A stretch of DNA of 64,000 nucleotides, from NCBI GenBank assembly GCA_035296385.1, contig DATHBB010000293.1, positions 1 through 64,000 on the forward strand. Reading direction: 5' to 3'. This DNA is from JAIVJZ01 sp035296385. Its GTDB lineage: Bacteria > Acidobacteriota > Blastocatellia > Pyrinomonadales > Pyrinomonadaceae. Of the stretch, positions 41,825 to 49,868 are shown one piece after another. Made by a program: the position numbers and the translations under genes. Every line of letters starts with the position of its first letter. Position 1 is the first letter of the stretch. Under the pieces are notes generated by a model. The model searched no databases and was not told where the DNA came from. It saw only the letters and a list, made by a program, of their open reading frames with translations.

Positions 41825-42490
41825 TCATTTGAGTATTTCTCCGGTCTTCATAGACCACAGTACCAGATCGAGTTCGTCGAAATCTATGGCGAGACGCACG
41901 GCAAAACGGCGTAATGATTCTTCGATGACGAGATAACGCGCGCGGGTTGTCGGCGGCGCGGGAGATTCTATAACTCCCAGTTCAAAGAGACTGCGCAGGA
42001 TGTGCTTGTCGAGAATGGCGTAGCCGCGAAAGCCTACGTTGCGCAGGTAATGGCTCGCCTCTTTGTAGCCCAGACCTTTGACGCGTCGCTCGCGCGCCAG
42101 CCAGTCGCGGCGCTCGTGCGCGTCGTCGAAACTCTCAAGCCGTTCGCGCAGGCGCATCCCGCAGTCCGCGTGCAGGTAGTCGCGCGTGACGACGATGTAG
42201 CCGGAGCGCGCGTTCGGGTAACGATGCACGCCCGTGAGCGCGTGCGCCAGTTCCGCGTGCGCGCCTGCGGCGAGCAGAGCGCGCACCGCTTCGACGGAGC
42301 GCAGGCCCATGCGCGCCGACGCGCCCGCCGTGAAGATGCAGAAGACCAACTCTTCCCAGAGGCGTTCGTCCGACCCCGTGCGCCACACCTCCTCGAACTC
42401 GGCGAGGCGCTGTCGGATGTCGGTCGCACGCGCTCTGTGCGTCGCAACGATGTTCTCGACGGTGACGGGCTGTTGCTGGTCTCGACGCAC
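41825..42490 (-). CDS. Ogg2-like N-glycosylase/DNA lyase
   Basis: 221 residues from a GTG start. Helix-hairpin-helix glycosylase of the archaeal-type Ogg2 family: the catalytic Lys lies in VKGLGYKEASHYLRNVG and the catalytic Asp in YAILDKHILRSL. WEELVFCIFTAGASARMG is a further family hallmark. It removes 8-oxoguanine from DNA and cuts the backbone. This type is common in archaea and thermophiles and rarer in mesophilic bacteria, so transfer is possible. The stop is adjacent to a family A palindrome. Confidence 0.85.
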   Translation of the reverse strand: MRRDQQQPVTVENIVATHRARATDIRQRLAEFEEVWRTGSDERLWEELVFCIFTAGASARMGLRSVEAVRALLAAGAHAELAHALTGVHRYPNARSGYIVVTRDYLHADCGMRLRERLESFDDAHERRDWLARERRVKGLGYKEASHYLRNVGFRGYAILDKHILRSLFELGVIESPAPPTTRARYLVIEESLRRFAVRLAIDFDELDLVLWSMKTGEILK

Positions 42491-42621
42491 AATGCTTAGG
42501 GATGAAGGGACACTTGCCGGATTGTCAATTGCGAGGCGCGATCAACGTCTGGAATTTTAGGAGCGCGCTCGCGGCCTTGTCAACGAGTTTGCACATCACC
42601 GGCGTCTAAATTGCTTTGAAC

Positions 42622-42719
42622 TCTCTGTGCCCGCTCTGTGTTCTCTGTGACTCTGTGGTGAATGATCTTAAAGAAGCACTCACCACAGAGTCACAGAGAA
42701 CACAGAGCGGGCACAGAGA
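42622..42719. repeat. heptad palindrome, family F, inverted polarity
   Basis: Perfect 40-nt arms (42622-42661 and 42680-42719) around an 18-nt loop. Arms of CACAGAG units. Unlike the family F copies at 1569 and 28003, the TCACC/GGTGA ends point to the loop and not to the outside. Located in a divergent promoter region, not near a stop codon. Confidence 0.93.
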
Positions 42720-42859
42720 TTAGGGCACTATGCGCGTTGGAATTTCGCGCGCGTTCGTCTTTTACTTTCATACATCCCCTGAGAGGCTTGAGAGCATCTT
42801 AGATTTCGCGCTTCTCACTCCCCGCCAACGACGCGCGCGATCACGAGTCGGCTCTCCCG

Positions 42860-42868
42860 TGTTATGAT
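42860..42868 (+). promoter_or_regulatory. extended -10 element upstream of dacB
   Basis: TGTTATGAT, 35 nt before the dacB start; a purine-rich GAGGATAAGA lies at the ribosome binding position. No matching -35. Compare TGCTATGAT before osmC. Confidence 0.4.
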
Positions 42869-42902
42869 GCGATTGCCCCCAAACAATTGACAGAGGATAA
42901 GA

Positions 42903-44294
42903 ATGATCGGATCACAAGTCAGACAATTGTTTTTGGCGACGGGGTTGTTGCTCTCTTTCGCGGCGAGCACTTTCTCTCAGGACGACTACAAGCCCGCGCC
43001 GGTGCCTGCGACGACGCCGTCGGCCACGCCGTTCGTCGTCTCCACATGGCCCGAGACTCCGAACGCCAACACATCTAACACAACGCCCGACTTCGTCAAC
43101 GACGTGGCCGCGCAAGCCTCGCCCACGCCCGCCTTTTACACGCAGGGCGTTCTCGTCGAAACGCTCGACGGGCGCATCGTGATGGAGCAGGCGGCGGATC
43201 AACAGTACAATCCGGCGTCGGTCGTCAAACTCGCCACCGCGCTCCACGCCTTGCAGACCTTCGGGCCGAACTATCGCTTCTCAACGGTCGTCTGGACGAA
43301 CGGGACTTTCAATCAAGCGACGGGCACGATCACGGGCGACCTTGTCATCTCAGGCCGCGACCCTTCGTTTCACTACGAGCACGCCGTCGCCGTCGCGCGC
43401 GAGTTGAACCGCCTCGGCATACGCACGATCACGGGCGATCTGATCGTGCCGCCGAAGTTCACCATGAATTTCGGTTGGTCGGCGATGCGTTCGGGCGAAA
43501 TTTTTTACGACACGCTCGACTCGACGCGCCGCCCCGCGGCAGCCACGCGCGCCTGGGTCAACGAACGGCTCGCGCACGGCGACGCCGCCGCCACGCAAAA
43601 CATCCCGAGCGTCGCCGTGATGGGCGCGGTCTACGTTGCCTCCGTGCCGCAAAGTGCGCGCGTGCTCTTGACGCACCGTTCCAGTAAGCTCGTTGACGTG
43701 CTCAAAGTGCTGCTCTGCTACTCGAACAATTTCATGGCCGAACGACTCGGCGACAATCTCGGCGGCGCGGCGGGCGTACAGCATTTTCTCATCAGCAAAG
43801 TCGGACTCGCGCCGACGGAAGTGCGCCTCGCTTCGACGAGCGGGCTGGGCGTCAATCGCCTCTCGCCGCGTTCGATGATGAAGGTTTACCGCGCGCTCCT
43901 GAAAGAACTCGCCAAGCACAATTTGTCGCCGTCGGACATCATGCCCGTCGCAGGTATCGATCCGGGCACTTTGCAGAAGCGCTACACGTTCGGCTACTCG
44001 CGCGGCAGCGTCATCGGCAAGACCGGCACGCTCGGTCGTTCCGACGGCGGCGTGAGCGCGCTCGCCGGTCAGATGCGCACGCAGAAGGGCGAGACGCTTC
44101 TTTTCGTCATCTTCAACCAGCGCGGCAACGTCGTGCGTTTCCGCGAATCGCAAGACCGCCTCGTCAGCGAGTTACAATTCACGCGCGGCGGCCCCGCGCC
44201 CTTCGCCTACTCGCCGCATACGCTCGCCATGCGTCTCTCCGACACCGAATTTGAACAGGGCGAAGCCTCGGAGTTTGAACCACCGCTGAAATGA
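42903..44294 (+). CDS. dacB: D-alanyl-D-alanine carboxypeptidase, PBP4 (S13) family
   Basis: 463 residues. Signal peptide (LFLATGLLLSFAASTFSQ), a Pro/Thr-rich region at about 30-75, then the penicillin-binding fold: SxxK at Ser106-Lys109 (NPASVVKLATA), SxN at Ser274-Asn276 (CYSNNFMAERLG) and KTG at 373-375 (VIGKTGTL). It trims or cuts peptidoglycan peptides in the periplasm. Shorter domain II insertion than in the E. coli protein. The following hairpin and terminator end the unit. Confidence 0.9.
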   Translation: MIGSQVRQLFLATGLLLSFAASTFSQDDYKPAPVPATTPSATPFVVSTWPETPNANTSNTTPDFVNDVAAQASPTPAFYTQGVLVETLDGRIVMEQAADQQYNPASVVKLATALHALQTFGPNYRFSTVVWTNGTFNQATGTITGDLVISGRDPSFHYEHAVAVARELNRLGIRTITGDLIVPPKFTMNFGWSAMRSGEIFYDTLDSTRRPAAATRAWVNERLAHGDAAATQNIPSVAVMGAVYVASVPQSARVLLTHRSSKLVDVLKVLLCYSNNFMAERLGDNLGGAAGVQHFLISKVGLAPTEVRLASTSGLGVNRLSPRSMMKVYRALLKELAKHNLSPSDIMPVAGIDPGTLQKRYTFGYSRGSVIGKTGTLGRSDGGVSALAGQMRTQKGETLLFVIFNQRGNVVRFRESQDRLVSELQFTRGGPAPFAYSPHTLAMRLSDTEFEQGEASEFEPPLK

Positions 44295-44304
44295 ACGGAA
44301 GACT

Positions 44305-44403
44305 GTCCGTTGTCCGTGGTCAGTTGTCAGTTGCATGTGGTTATCACACGAGCTGCTAAAGACGGTCTTTAACAACTGACAACTGACTACGGACAACGGA
44401 CAG
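44305..44403. repeat. heptad palindrome, family B
   Basis: Left arm CTGTCCGTTGTCCGTGGTCA from 44305 and right arm ending CTACGGACAACGGACAG at 44403, one mismatch in 31. The loop has the family B core GCATGTGGTTATCACACGAG then CTAAAGACGGTCTTTAAC, shared with the copies at 11556, 58141 and (inverted) 8901. Starts 10 nt after the dacB stop. Confidence 0.93.
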
Positions 44404-44412
44404 TTCATCGTT

Positions 44413-45083
44413 TCTAAAATTTTTGCGCCCCGGCGGCCTGAGAGTCGCACGGGGCGCTTTTTCGTCCGACTCGCGCATGGCGTGCGGCACCGCGCGCAAG
44501 CGGACGATCCCTTTGTTTCTCCCGCTTGAAATGTGCTGCGAAACACGGAGTCGCACACACGCCGCACTTACTCCTTCGCAACAACCCTGCTTGTTACCCC
44601 TTGTTCCGTCGCACGACGGCGCGCCGTCGCCGCTGCCCGCACCTTTGTCAAGACAGCGTCGAGGCCGCCTAACGCGCGACACGCATCCGTTACTGCAATT
44701 ACCAGGCCGCCGCGCTCACGCCGCACGCTCTCACACTCCAAACAACGGATAGATGGTTGTTTGCGGCGACACGCGCGCCGCGCTCTCAAACGCGCCGTGC
44801 GTTCGTCGCGCGCCCTCGCTGTTTCCGTTGGTGACAAAGTGTGTAACGGAGGTTCGTTCTGTTCGGCGCGGCGAGAGGGCGTCTGCGGAGTTGTGTAGGC
44901 CGCTTCCGGTTTTGTTACTTAAGGTGACGCGCGTTCAGCGGCGAAGGGCGACGCGAGCGGCGAAAGGCGCGTAAAAGCCGCCTTCGTGCGCGTGGCATCG
45001 CCTTTGCCATGAGGGGTGGGGCGAAATGCCCTCTGAGCCTTGCGTATGAATTAGTGAAAGAGGGCTTTCTTGTGGAGGCAGCG
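44413..45083. other. long non-coding leader before the pilin cluster
   Basis: About 670 nt with no credible gene; short frames on both strands have no family or good start. It contains the dacB terminator at 44425-44462. The last 250 nt carry several GC-rich inverted segments (for example GGCGAAGGGCGACGCGAGCG) and could form a long 5' leader for the pilin operon, but I cannot match a known riboswitch. Confidence 0.45.
44425..44462 (+). terminator. intrinsic terminator of dacB
   Basis: GCGCCCC pairs with GGGGCGC around a GC-rich loop, followed by TTTTT. It lies just after the family B palindrome downstream of dacB. Confidence 0.75.
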
Positions 45084-46193
45084 ATGTACAAGTTGACGAC
45101 TGAACAGGTGCGAGCGATGCAAAGCCGGAGGCGCGGCGAGCGCGGCTTCACGCTTCTTCAGATGGTGATCGTGATGGCCGTCATCGCCATCATCTCGACG
45201 ATTGCGCTGATGGGCGTTTCGTCGGCGCGCGCCGGACAAAGACGCATCGCCTCGGCGCGACTGTTGAGCGCCTATCTGGAAAAGGCGCGCGTTGATTCGG
45301 TGCGCCGACGCGCCGACGGGGTCGCTGGCAATAACCTCGCCGCCGTCACCATCGTCAACGCCAACACCTACTCGGTGCTTATGGATTTCAACGGCACGGG
45401 CTTTCCCATCACGCGCACTTTCACTCTCGAACAGGGCGTCACTTTCGCGCCCGAAGTAATCGGCGATGTCATACAGTTCGACTGGCGCGGGCGCACCGGC
45501 GACGACCGCCTGATCGAAGTCTCCAACTCCGAATACCCGGACGACCCTCAATTCAGGACGCGCGTGGCTGTCTCCGGCTTCGGCGACGTAACGCTGAACG
45601 ACGACGTGTACACTCCCATCATCGACTCCAACACCTCCGGTTTCTCCTCGCCGTCGCCCACCCCGACGCCCTCACCCAACGGAACACCCGACCCGTCGGC
45701 GACTCCGCCGTCGGCGACGCCCACCCCGTCCGCCACGCCCACGCCATCTGCAACCCCGACGCCTTCGGCCACGCCCACGCCCTCTGCGACTCCGACGCCT
45801 TCGGCCACGCCCACACCGTCGGCAACTCCGACCCCTTCGGCGACTCCGACGCCGTCTGCGACGCCGACACCTTCGGCAACTCCGACGCCCACACCTTCGG
45901 GAGGGTGCACGCTGGTGGCTACGCCGAGCGCCGTATCGGTCAGGAAAAACGGAATTACCACCGGGACAATAACGCTCACAGCCCCCGGCGCTTTAACGGC
46001 GACGCCGATCACGACGCAAAGTTCCAGTTCAACTAATGTCGCGGCCACTCCGTCCGTAGGGTCTGTGCCGCGCAACGGCAACGCCGTCTTCTCGATCAAG
46101 TCGCTGAGAAACAACGCCGGATTCACATATCAGATAAGGTTCAATTCAATTACCTGCGGCAACGTTTCGGTTTCGGTCACGGTCACGAACTAA
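45084..46193 (+). CDS. FimT/GspH-like minor pilin with S/T/P repeat
   Basis: 369 residues; the start at 45084 has GGAGG 5 nt upstream. Type IV prepilin leader: cleavage after Gly21, then FTLLQMVIVMAVIAIISTIA. The mature residue 5 is Gln where nearly all pilins have Glu. The N-terminal third fits FimT/GspH minor pilins. Residues about 188-272 are tandem SATPTP units, then a beta domain (GGCTLVATPSAVSVRKNGIT ... ) with two cysteines. The repeat linker and added domain are unusual for this family. First gene of a four-gene minor-pilin cluster. Confidence 0.85.
   Translation: MYKLTTEQVRAMQSRRRGERGFTLLQMVIVMAVIAIISTIALMGVSSARAGQRRIASARLLSAYLEKARVDSVRRRADGVAGNNLAAVTIVNANTYSVLMDFNGTGFPITRTFTLEQGVTFAPEVIGDVIQFDWRGRTGDDRLIEVSNSEYPDDPQFRTRVAVSGFGDVTLNDDVYTPIIDSNTSGFSSPSPTPTPSPNGTPDPSATPPSATPTPSATPTPSATPTPSATPTPSATPTPSATPTPSATPTPSATPTPSATPTPSATPTPTPSGGCTLVATPSAVSVRKNGITTGTITLTAPGALTATPITTQSSSSTNVAATPSVGSVPRNGNAVFSIKSLRNNAGFTYQIRFNSITCGNVSVSVTVTN
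45711..45897. repeat. coding tandem repeat, 18-bp (SATPTP) units
   Basis: About ten in-frame copies of an 18-bp unit coding for SATPTP (TCGGCGACGCCCACCCCG-like), with many synonymous changes between copies. Such tracts can change copy number by slippage. It forms a Pro/Thr linker in the FimT-like pilin. Confidence 0.9.
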
Positions 46194-46210
46194 CTCAGGA
46201 GATGAGCAAG

Positions 46211-46825
46211 ATGAAAGGTCATTCAAAGCACTCCGGCGGCTTCACACTGATCGAGACGACCATTGCGATGGTCGTGATGATGGTGGTCGGGCTGGGCGCG
46301 ACTTCTCTGTTCCTTTACGCGATCCGCAATAACTCAGGCGGCGAAGAACGTTCGCAGGCGCTCGCGATTGCGCAGCAGCGGCTCGAAGAGTTGCGCGAAG
46401 CCCCCTACAACGATCCGCAACTGGCCGTCGGTCAAACGACCGCAACCGTCGTTCTACATGACATTGAAGCGGGCAGCGGCACTGCCGCCGCCGCCGCTCC
46501 TGCGGGTTACGGGTCGCAGGCGTACACGGCATCGTCCTCCGGCAGCGATTTCTTAACGCCGTCTAAACCGGGTAAGGGCACGCCCACACCGACGCCCACC
46601 ACCGGCGGCGGCACAGGCGGCACTGGCGGCGGAAGCAACGACACTTATCAAGTTGTGACTAATGTGGCGGGATTGCCCGCCGGATCGGCCACGCCGACGC
46701 GCAAGCACATCACGATCACCGTGACGCCCGTAAACGGGTACGGAACGGCTTCGTGGATCAACCAGAATCCGGTCACGATCATCCTCCACCGCAGCAGCCC
46801 GACCGCCGGCCCTTACCGCCAGTAA
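46211..46825 (+). CDS. PilV-like minor pilin
   Basis: 204 residues; the ATG at 46211 has CAGGAG 9 nt upstream, while ATG 46202 touches that site. Prepilin leader ending in SGGF with mature FTLIETTIAMVVMMVVGLGA (Glu5 present). The rest is a beta-rich domain with a Gly/Thr/Pro low-complexity stretch (TPTPTTGGGTGGTGGGS). Minor pilins of this type prime pilus assembly. Second gene of the cluster, 17 nt after the first. Confidence 0.85.
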   Translation: MKGHSKHSGGFTLIETTIAMVVMMVVGLGATSLFLYAIRNNSGGEERSQALAIAQQRLEELREAPYNDPQLAVGQTTATVVLHDIEAGSGTAAAAAPAGYGSQAYTASSSGSDFLTPSKPGKGTPTPTPTTGGGTGGTGGGSNDTYQVVTNVAGLPAGSATPTRKHITITVTPVNGYGTASWINQNPVTIILHRSSPTAGPYRQ

Positions 46826-46913
46826 GTTCGACAGTAACTTCGACAGTAACTTGCGACGAGGAAAGTAAACGGCGACGGCGAACAGGCCGCACCGTTCGTG
46901 GAGATCAAAGCTC

Positions 46914-47594
46914 ATGCGACAGACCAGAGAGACAAAAAAAGGTGAGGCGGGCTTTTCGCTCATGGAGTTGATGGTGGCGATGTGCGTGATGATGCTCATC
47001 ACGGGCGCGGCCACTTCGCTCCTCGTCGGCGCATTCAACGTGCGCTCTCACGAAGACCAGCGCACCGAGGCCATCGGCGACGCGCGCCGCGCGCTCAACA
47101 TCATGACGCGCGAACTATCCAACAGCGGCTATCAACTGCCGCCCGGACTCGCTTACACCTCGACGGCGGGTTCCGCCACCGTGCCCGTCAACGGTCTCCT
47201 TCCCGGCGACTGCGACGCGACATCCATCACCTTCGTCACCAATCTCAACGCGAACATAACGGGCGGCGACAAGGATGTGAACGACGCGGACGAGGCGATC
47301 AAATACCAGTTCGTCCAAATCAACGGCAGCAGTTTTCTCGTGCGCAACGATCTGAACCCGCCGAACGACTCCCTCGTGCTCGCCAACCGCATCGACGGGA
47401 TGCAACTCGTTTATTTCGACATGGACGGCAACGATGTGACGGGCAACGTCGCGCTGGCGACGAGCCTTCGGATCAACCTGTGGGTCACGATCAACCCGGT
47501 CGGTCGAGAGGGCACGACCGGTTATCAACCCGCTTCGCAGGTGCGTCTCACGTCCGATGTCAACCTGCGCAACGCGACGCTCGGATCGTTTTAA
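46914..47594 (+). CDS. PilW-like minor pilin
   Basis: 226 residues. Prepilin leader EAGF then SLMELMVAMCVMMLITGAAT (Glu5 present). Typical PilW-like middle (RRALNIMTRELSNSGYQLPP). Forms the minor-pilin complex with its neighbours at the tip of a type IV pilus or type II-like pseudopilus. 88 nt from the PilV-like gene. Confidence 0.87.
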   Translation: MRQTRETKKGEAGFSLMELMVAMCVMMLITGAATSLLVGAFNVRSHEDQRTEAIGDARRALNIMTRELSNSGYQLPPGLAYTSTAGSATVPVNGLLPGDCDATSITFVTNLNANITGGDKDVNDADEAIKYQFVQINGSSFLVRNDLNPPNDSLVLANRIDGMQLVYFDMDGNDVTGNVALATSLRINLWVTINPVGREGTTGYQPASQVRLTSDVNLRNATLGSF

Positions 47595-47647
47595 CAGACT
47601 CTGGTTTAGCGAGGCGTGTGTAAGTCACAAGAGTGAGGGTGAAGAGG

Positions 47648-49624
47648 ATGAAGAAAACAACGAAGCGAAGCGTGAAAAAGGTCGCTCATCGCCACGGCGA
47701 ACGCGGCGCGGCTCTCATCATGATGATGCTCGTCGCGATGCTGCTGCTGGCGGCTGGCGGCGCTTTGATCATGTCCACGGCCTTGTCCACGGGCACTGTT
47801 TACGAGGCGGCGCCGGAGATGCAGGCTTACTACGCAGCCGAGGCCGGACTTGAAGAAGTGTTGACGGTCCTGCGCGGCAACGTCGCCCCGCTCGGCGCGG
47901 GCAGTGCTGCCGCACCCTCCGCCGCGCCCTTCACGGCTGCCGCCGCGTCGACAGGCGGCGGCACGACCACACAGATTCCCGACTCGTATAAGATCAGCCT
48001 GCGCCGCTCGATTGATCCGGCCTATGCCGATCTCGCCAGCGACCCGGACAGCGCCCCGCAGCGTCGTCTCTCGCGCTGGCTCAACTACAACTACACGCCG
48101 CCCGGCGGCGACTATCCGGATCGCGTCGCGCTCGTAGACAACTACAGCCCGCTCAACGGCTCGGCCTACCGCGTCGAACTCAGCGACCTCGACAACAGCA
48201 CATCGGTCGCCTACACGACGACCGGCCTCTTCAAAACCACCCCGCCCCCCGGCCCACCACCCCCCGGCGCTCCCCCCCCACCCATCGTCAGCAGCGACGG
48301 CCTCTCCGTCACCTTCCGCACGCTTGATCCCGTACTCGGCAACGTTATCGGCACGGCCACCGTCGCCTACCTGCCGCGCACCAACGCCGCCGCTTTCACC
48401 AGCTATCCTTCCGCCACGTCAGACCTCGGCAGCTTCCGCGTCACCTCCACAGGTGTCGGCGCGACCATCCCGCCGGGCGTCACGTTCAACCTGAACGTCA
48501 ACCAGACGGCCCCCTGGCAGGCGGGCGCGCCGCTCACGGCAGTGCTCGGCGGCCTCATCAACCCCGTGACGGGCGCGAGCACGCTCCAAGTCGGCTTCAA
48601 GCGCGACTACGTGCGTGTTGACGGCACGGTCATCAGGATCACGAATCTCGTCGGCAGACTTTTGAGCCTGCTCGCTCCGGCTGTCGGCGGGTCGAGCATT
48701 ACGCCGATTCAGGCCAGCGTCATCGCGCCCGAACCGAAGCGCGTCAAGGTGGAATCAACCGGCATCGGGCCGAGGGGCGCGCAGAAGAAACTCGAAATGG
48801 TCGTCACGCGCGCCAACCTCGACTTTGAACCGCCCGCCACGCTCACCATGCGCGGCGCGAGCGACTGTAGCGCCCCCACCTTCGACACCGGCAGCAGCGG
48901 CGCGAAGAATTACATCGGCAAGGACAAGGACGACCCTACCATGCAGCTTCCGGCCATCGCCGTCACGGCCTGCGACTACGACAACACGGTTGCGGGAACT
49001 AAGAAACCGGAGACTGTGAGCGGCCCGCCGCAGGTCGGCATCCTCGACAACGGGACGGCCTCCGGCTCGATGTCGAGCGAGGGCGTGGAAACACCGGAAT
49101 TTTTAACGACGGCGGGAAAAGCACGCCAGTATTTGAACGAGTTGGAAGCGACGGCGCGCTCGCAACATCGCTACTTCAATCCCGCCGACGGCACCTCTGC
49201 GAGCGGCAGCTTCGGCACGACGGCCAATCCCCTATTTACTTTCATTGACGGCGATTGCGAATTGTCGGGCGGCGCGGGGATGCTCGTCGTCACCGGCAAC
49301 TTGAACATGAGCGGCAACCCTTCGTTCGAGGGCATCATTCTCGTGCTCGGCGAGGGCACCGTGAATCGAGACGGCGGCGGCGACGGCACCGTCAATGGTT
49401 CGATGGTGATCGCGAGTTTCCAGCGCACGTGGCCGGCAGCCGAAGACGATCCGGCCATCAACAACGACGTTGAATACCCGTTCCTCGCGCCCGCCTTCAG
49501 CACCAACGGCGGCGGCACCTCCACGATGCAATTCAGTTCAGTCGCCATCCAGCGTGCCTTGAACGTCCTCGGCGGCCCGCGCGTCGCCGGCATCGCCGAG
49601 CCCCCGCCGACGATACTGCCATAA
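47648..49624 (+). CDS. PilX-like minor pilin, large
   Basis: 658 residues. PilX N-terminal segment GERGAALIMMMLVAMLLLAA then AYYAAEAGLEEVLTVLRG. The remaining 580 residues are far longer than in usual PilX (about 200) and contain a Pro-rich linker (TPPPGPPPPGAPPPP) and beta-rich domains, perhaps an adhesin-like head. ATG 47648 is preferred; GTG 47633 is possible. Ends the cluster before a strong terminator. Confidence 0.8.
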   Translation: MKKTTKRSVKKVAHRHGERGAALIMMMLVAMLLLAAGGALIMSTALSTGTVYEAAPEMQAYYAAEAGLEEVLTVLRGNVAPLGAGSAAAPSAAPFTAAAASTGGGTTTQIPDSYKISLRRSIDPAYADLASDPDSAPQRRLSRWLNYNYTPPGGDYPDRVALVDNYSPLNGSAYRVELSDLDNSTSVAYTTTGLFKTTPPPGPPPPGAPPPPIVSSDGLSVTFRTLDPVLGNVIGTATVAYLPRTNAAAFTSYPSATSDLGSFRVTSTGVGATIPPGVTFNLNVNQTAPWQAGAPLTAVLGGLINPVTGASTLQVGFKRDYVRVDGTVIRITNLVGRLLSLLAPAVGGSSITPIQASVIAPEPKRVKVESTGIGPRGAQKKLEMVVTRANLDFEPPATLTMRGASDCSAPTFDTGSSGAKNYIGKDKDDPTMQLPAIAVTACDYDNTVAGTKKPETVSGPPQVGILDNGTASGSMSSEGVETPEFLTTAGKARQYLNELEATARSQHRYFNPADGTSASGSFGTTANPLFTFIDGDCELSGGAGMLVVTGNLNMSGNPSFEGIILVLGEGTVNRDGGGDGTVNGSMVIASFQRTWPAAEDDPAINNDVEYPFLAPAFSTNGGGTSTMQFSSVAIQRALNVLGGPRVAGIAEPPPTILP

Positions 49625-49689
49625 CCGCCAACTTCGTCGCGCCGACTTCGCCCAACTCTAAAAACCACGCACCCGTTTCACGCCAGCAT

Positions 49690-49727
49690 GCGGCGCTCTC
49701 ACGTTGAGAGTGCCGCACGCTTTTTTT
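49690..49727 (+). terminator. intrinsic terminator of the pilin cluster
   Basis: GCGGCGCTCTCA pairs with TGAGAGTGCCGC around CGT; ACGC and seven T follow (49721-49727). A typical rho-independent terminator. Confidence 0.85.
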
Positions 49728-49782
49728 CGCCCCGCAGATCATCCGTCTTGACACACCCCGCCGGAATGATGAACGATGCACA

Positions 49783-49865
49783 CGTCAGAGGTTGGAGGTC
49801 AGAGGTTAGAGATCAGTTAAAACTGTCTTTCACTAACCTCTGACCTCTAACCTCTGACCTCTGCG
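49783..49865. repeat. heptad palindrome, family H
   Basis: Left arm CGTCAGAGGTTGGAGGTCAG from 49783; right arm ends CTAACCTCTGACCTCTGCG at 49865. Units AGAGGTT/AGAGGTC with 7-nt period. Unlike most copies it is not next to a stop codon; it ends 3 nt before the start of the response regulator, leaving no Shine-Dalgarno. Confidence 0.9.
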
Positions 49866-49868
49866 TTT

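Larger units (their letters stand above)
42491..42902. other. intergenic region, divergent promoters
   Basis: No credible coding sequence. It separates the divergent Ogg2-like gene and dacB and contains the family F palindrome at 42622-42719 and the -10 element at 42860. Nothing else is seen. Confidence 0.5.

Noticed and set aside
44760..45083. c-di-GMP riboswitch upstream of the pilin genes
   Set aside because: Plausible by context, but I could not match the conserved GEMM core; left as unexplained leader.
45711..45897. CRISPR or satellite DNA
   Set aside because: The 18-bp units are in frame inside a pilin gene and change synonymously, so they are coding.
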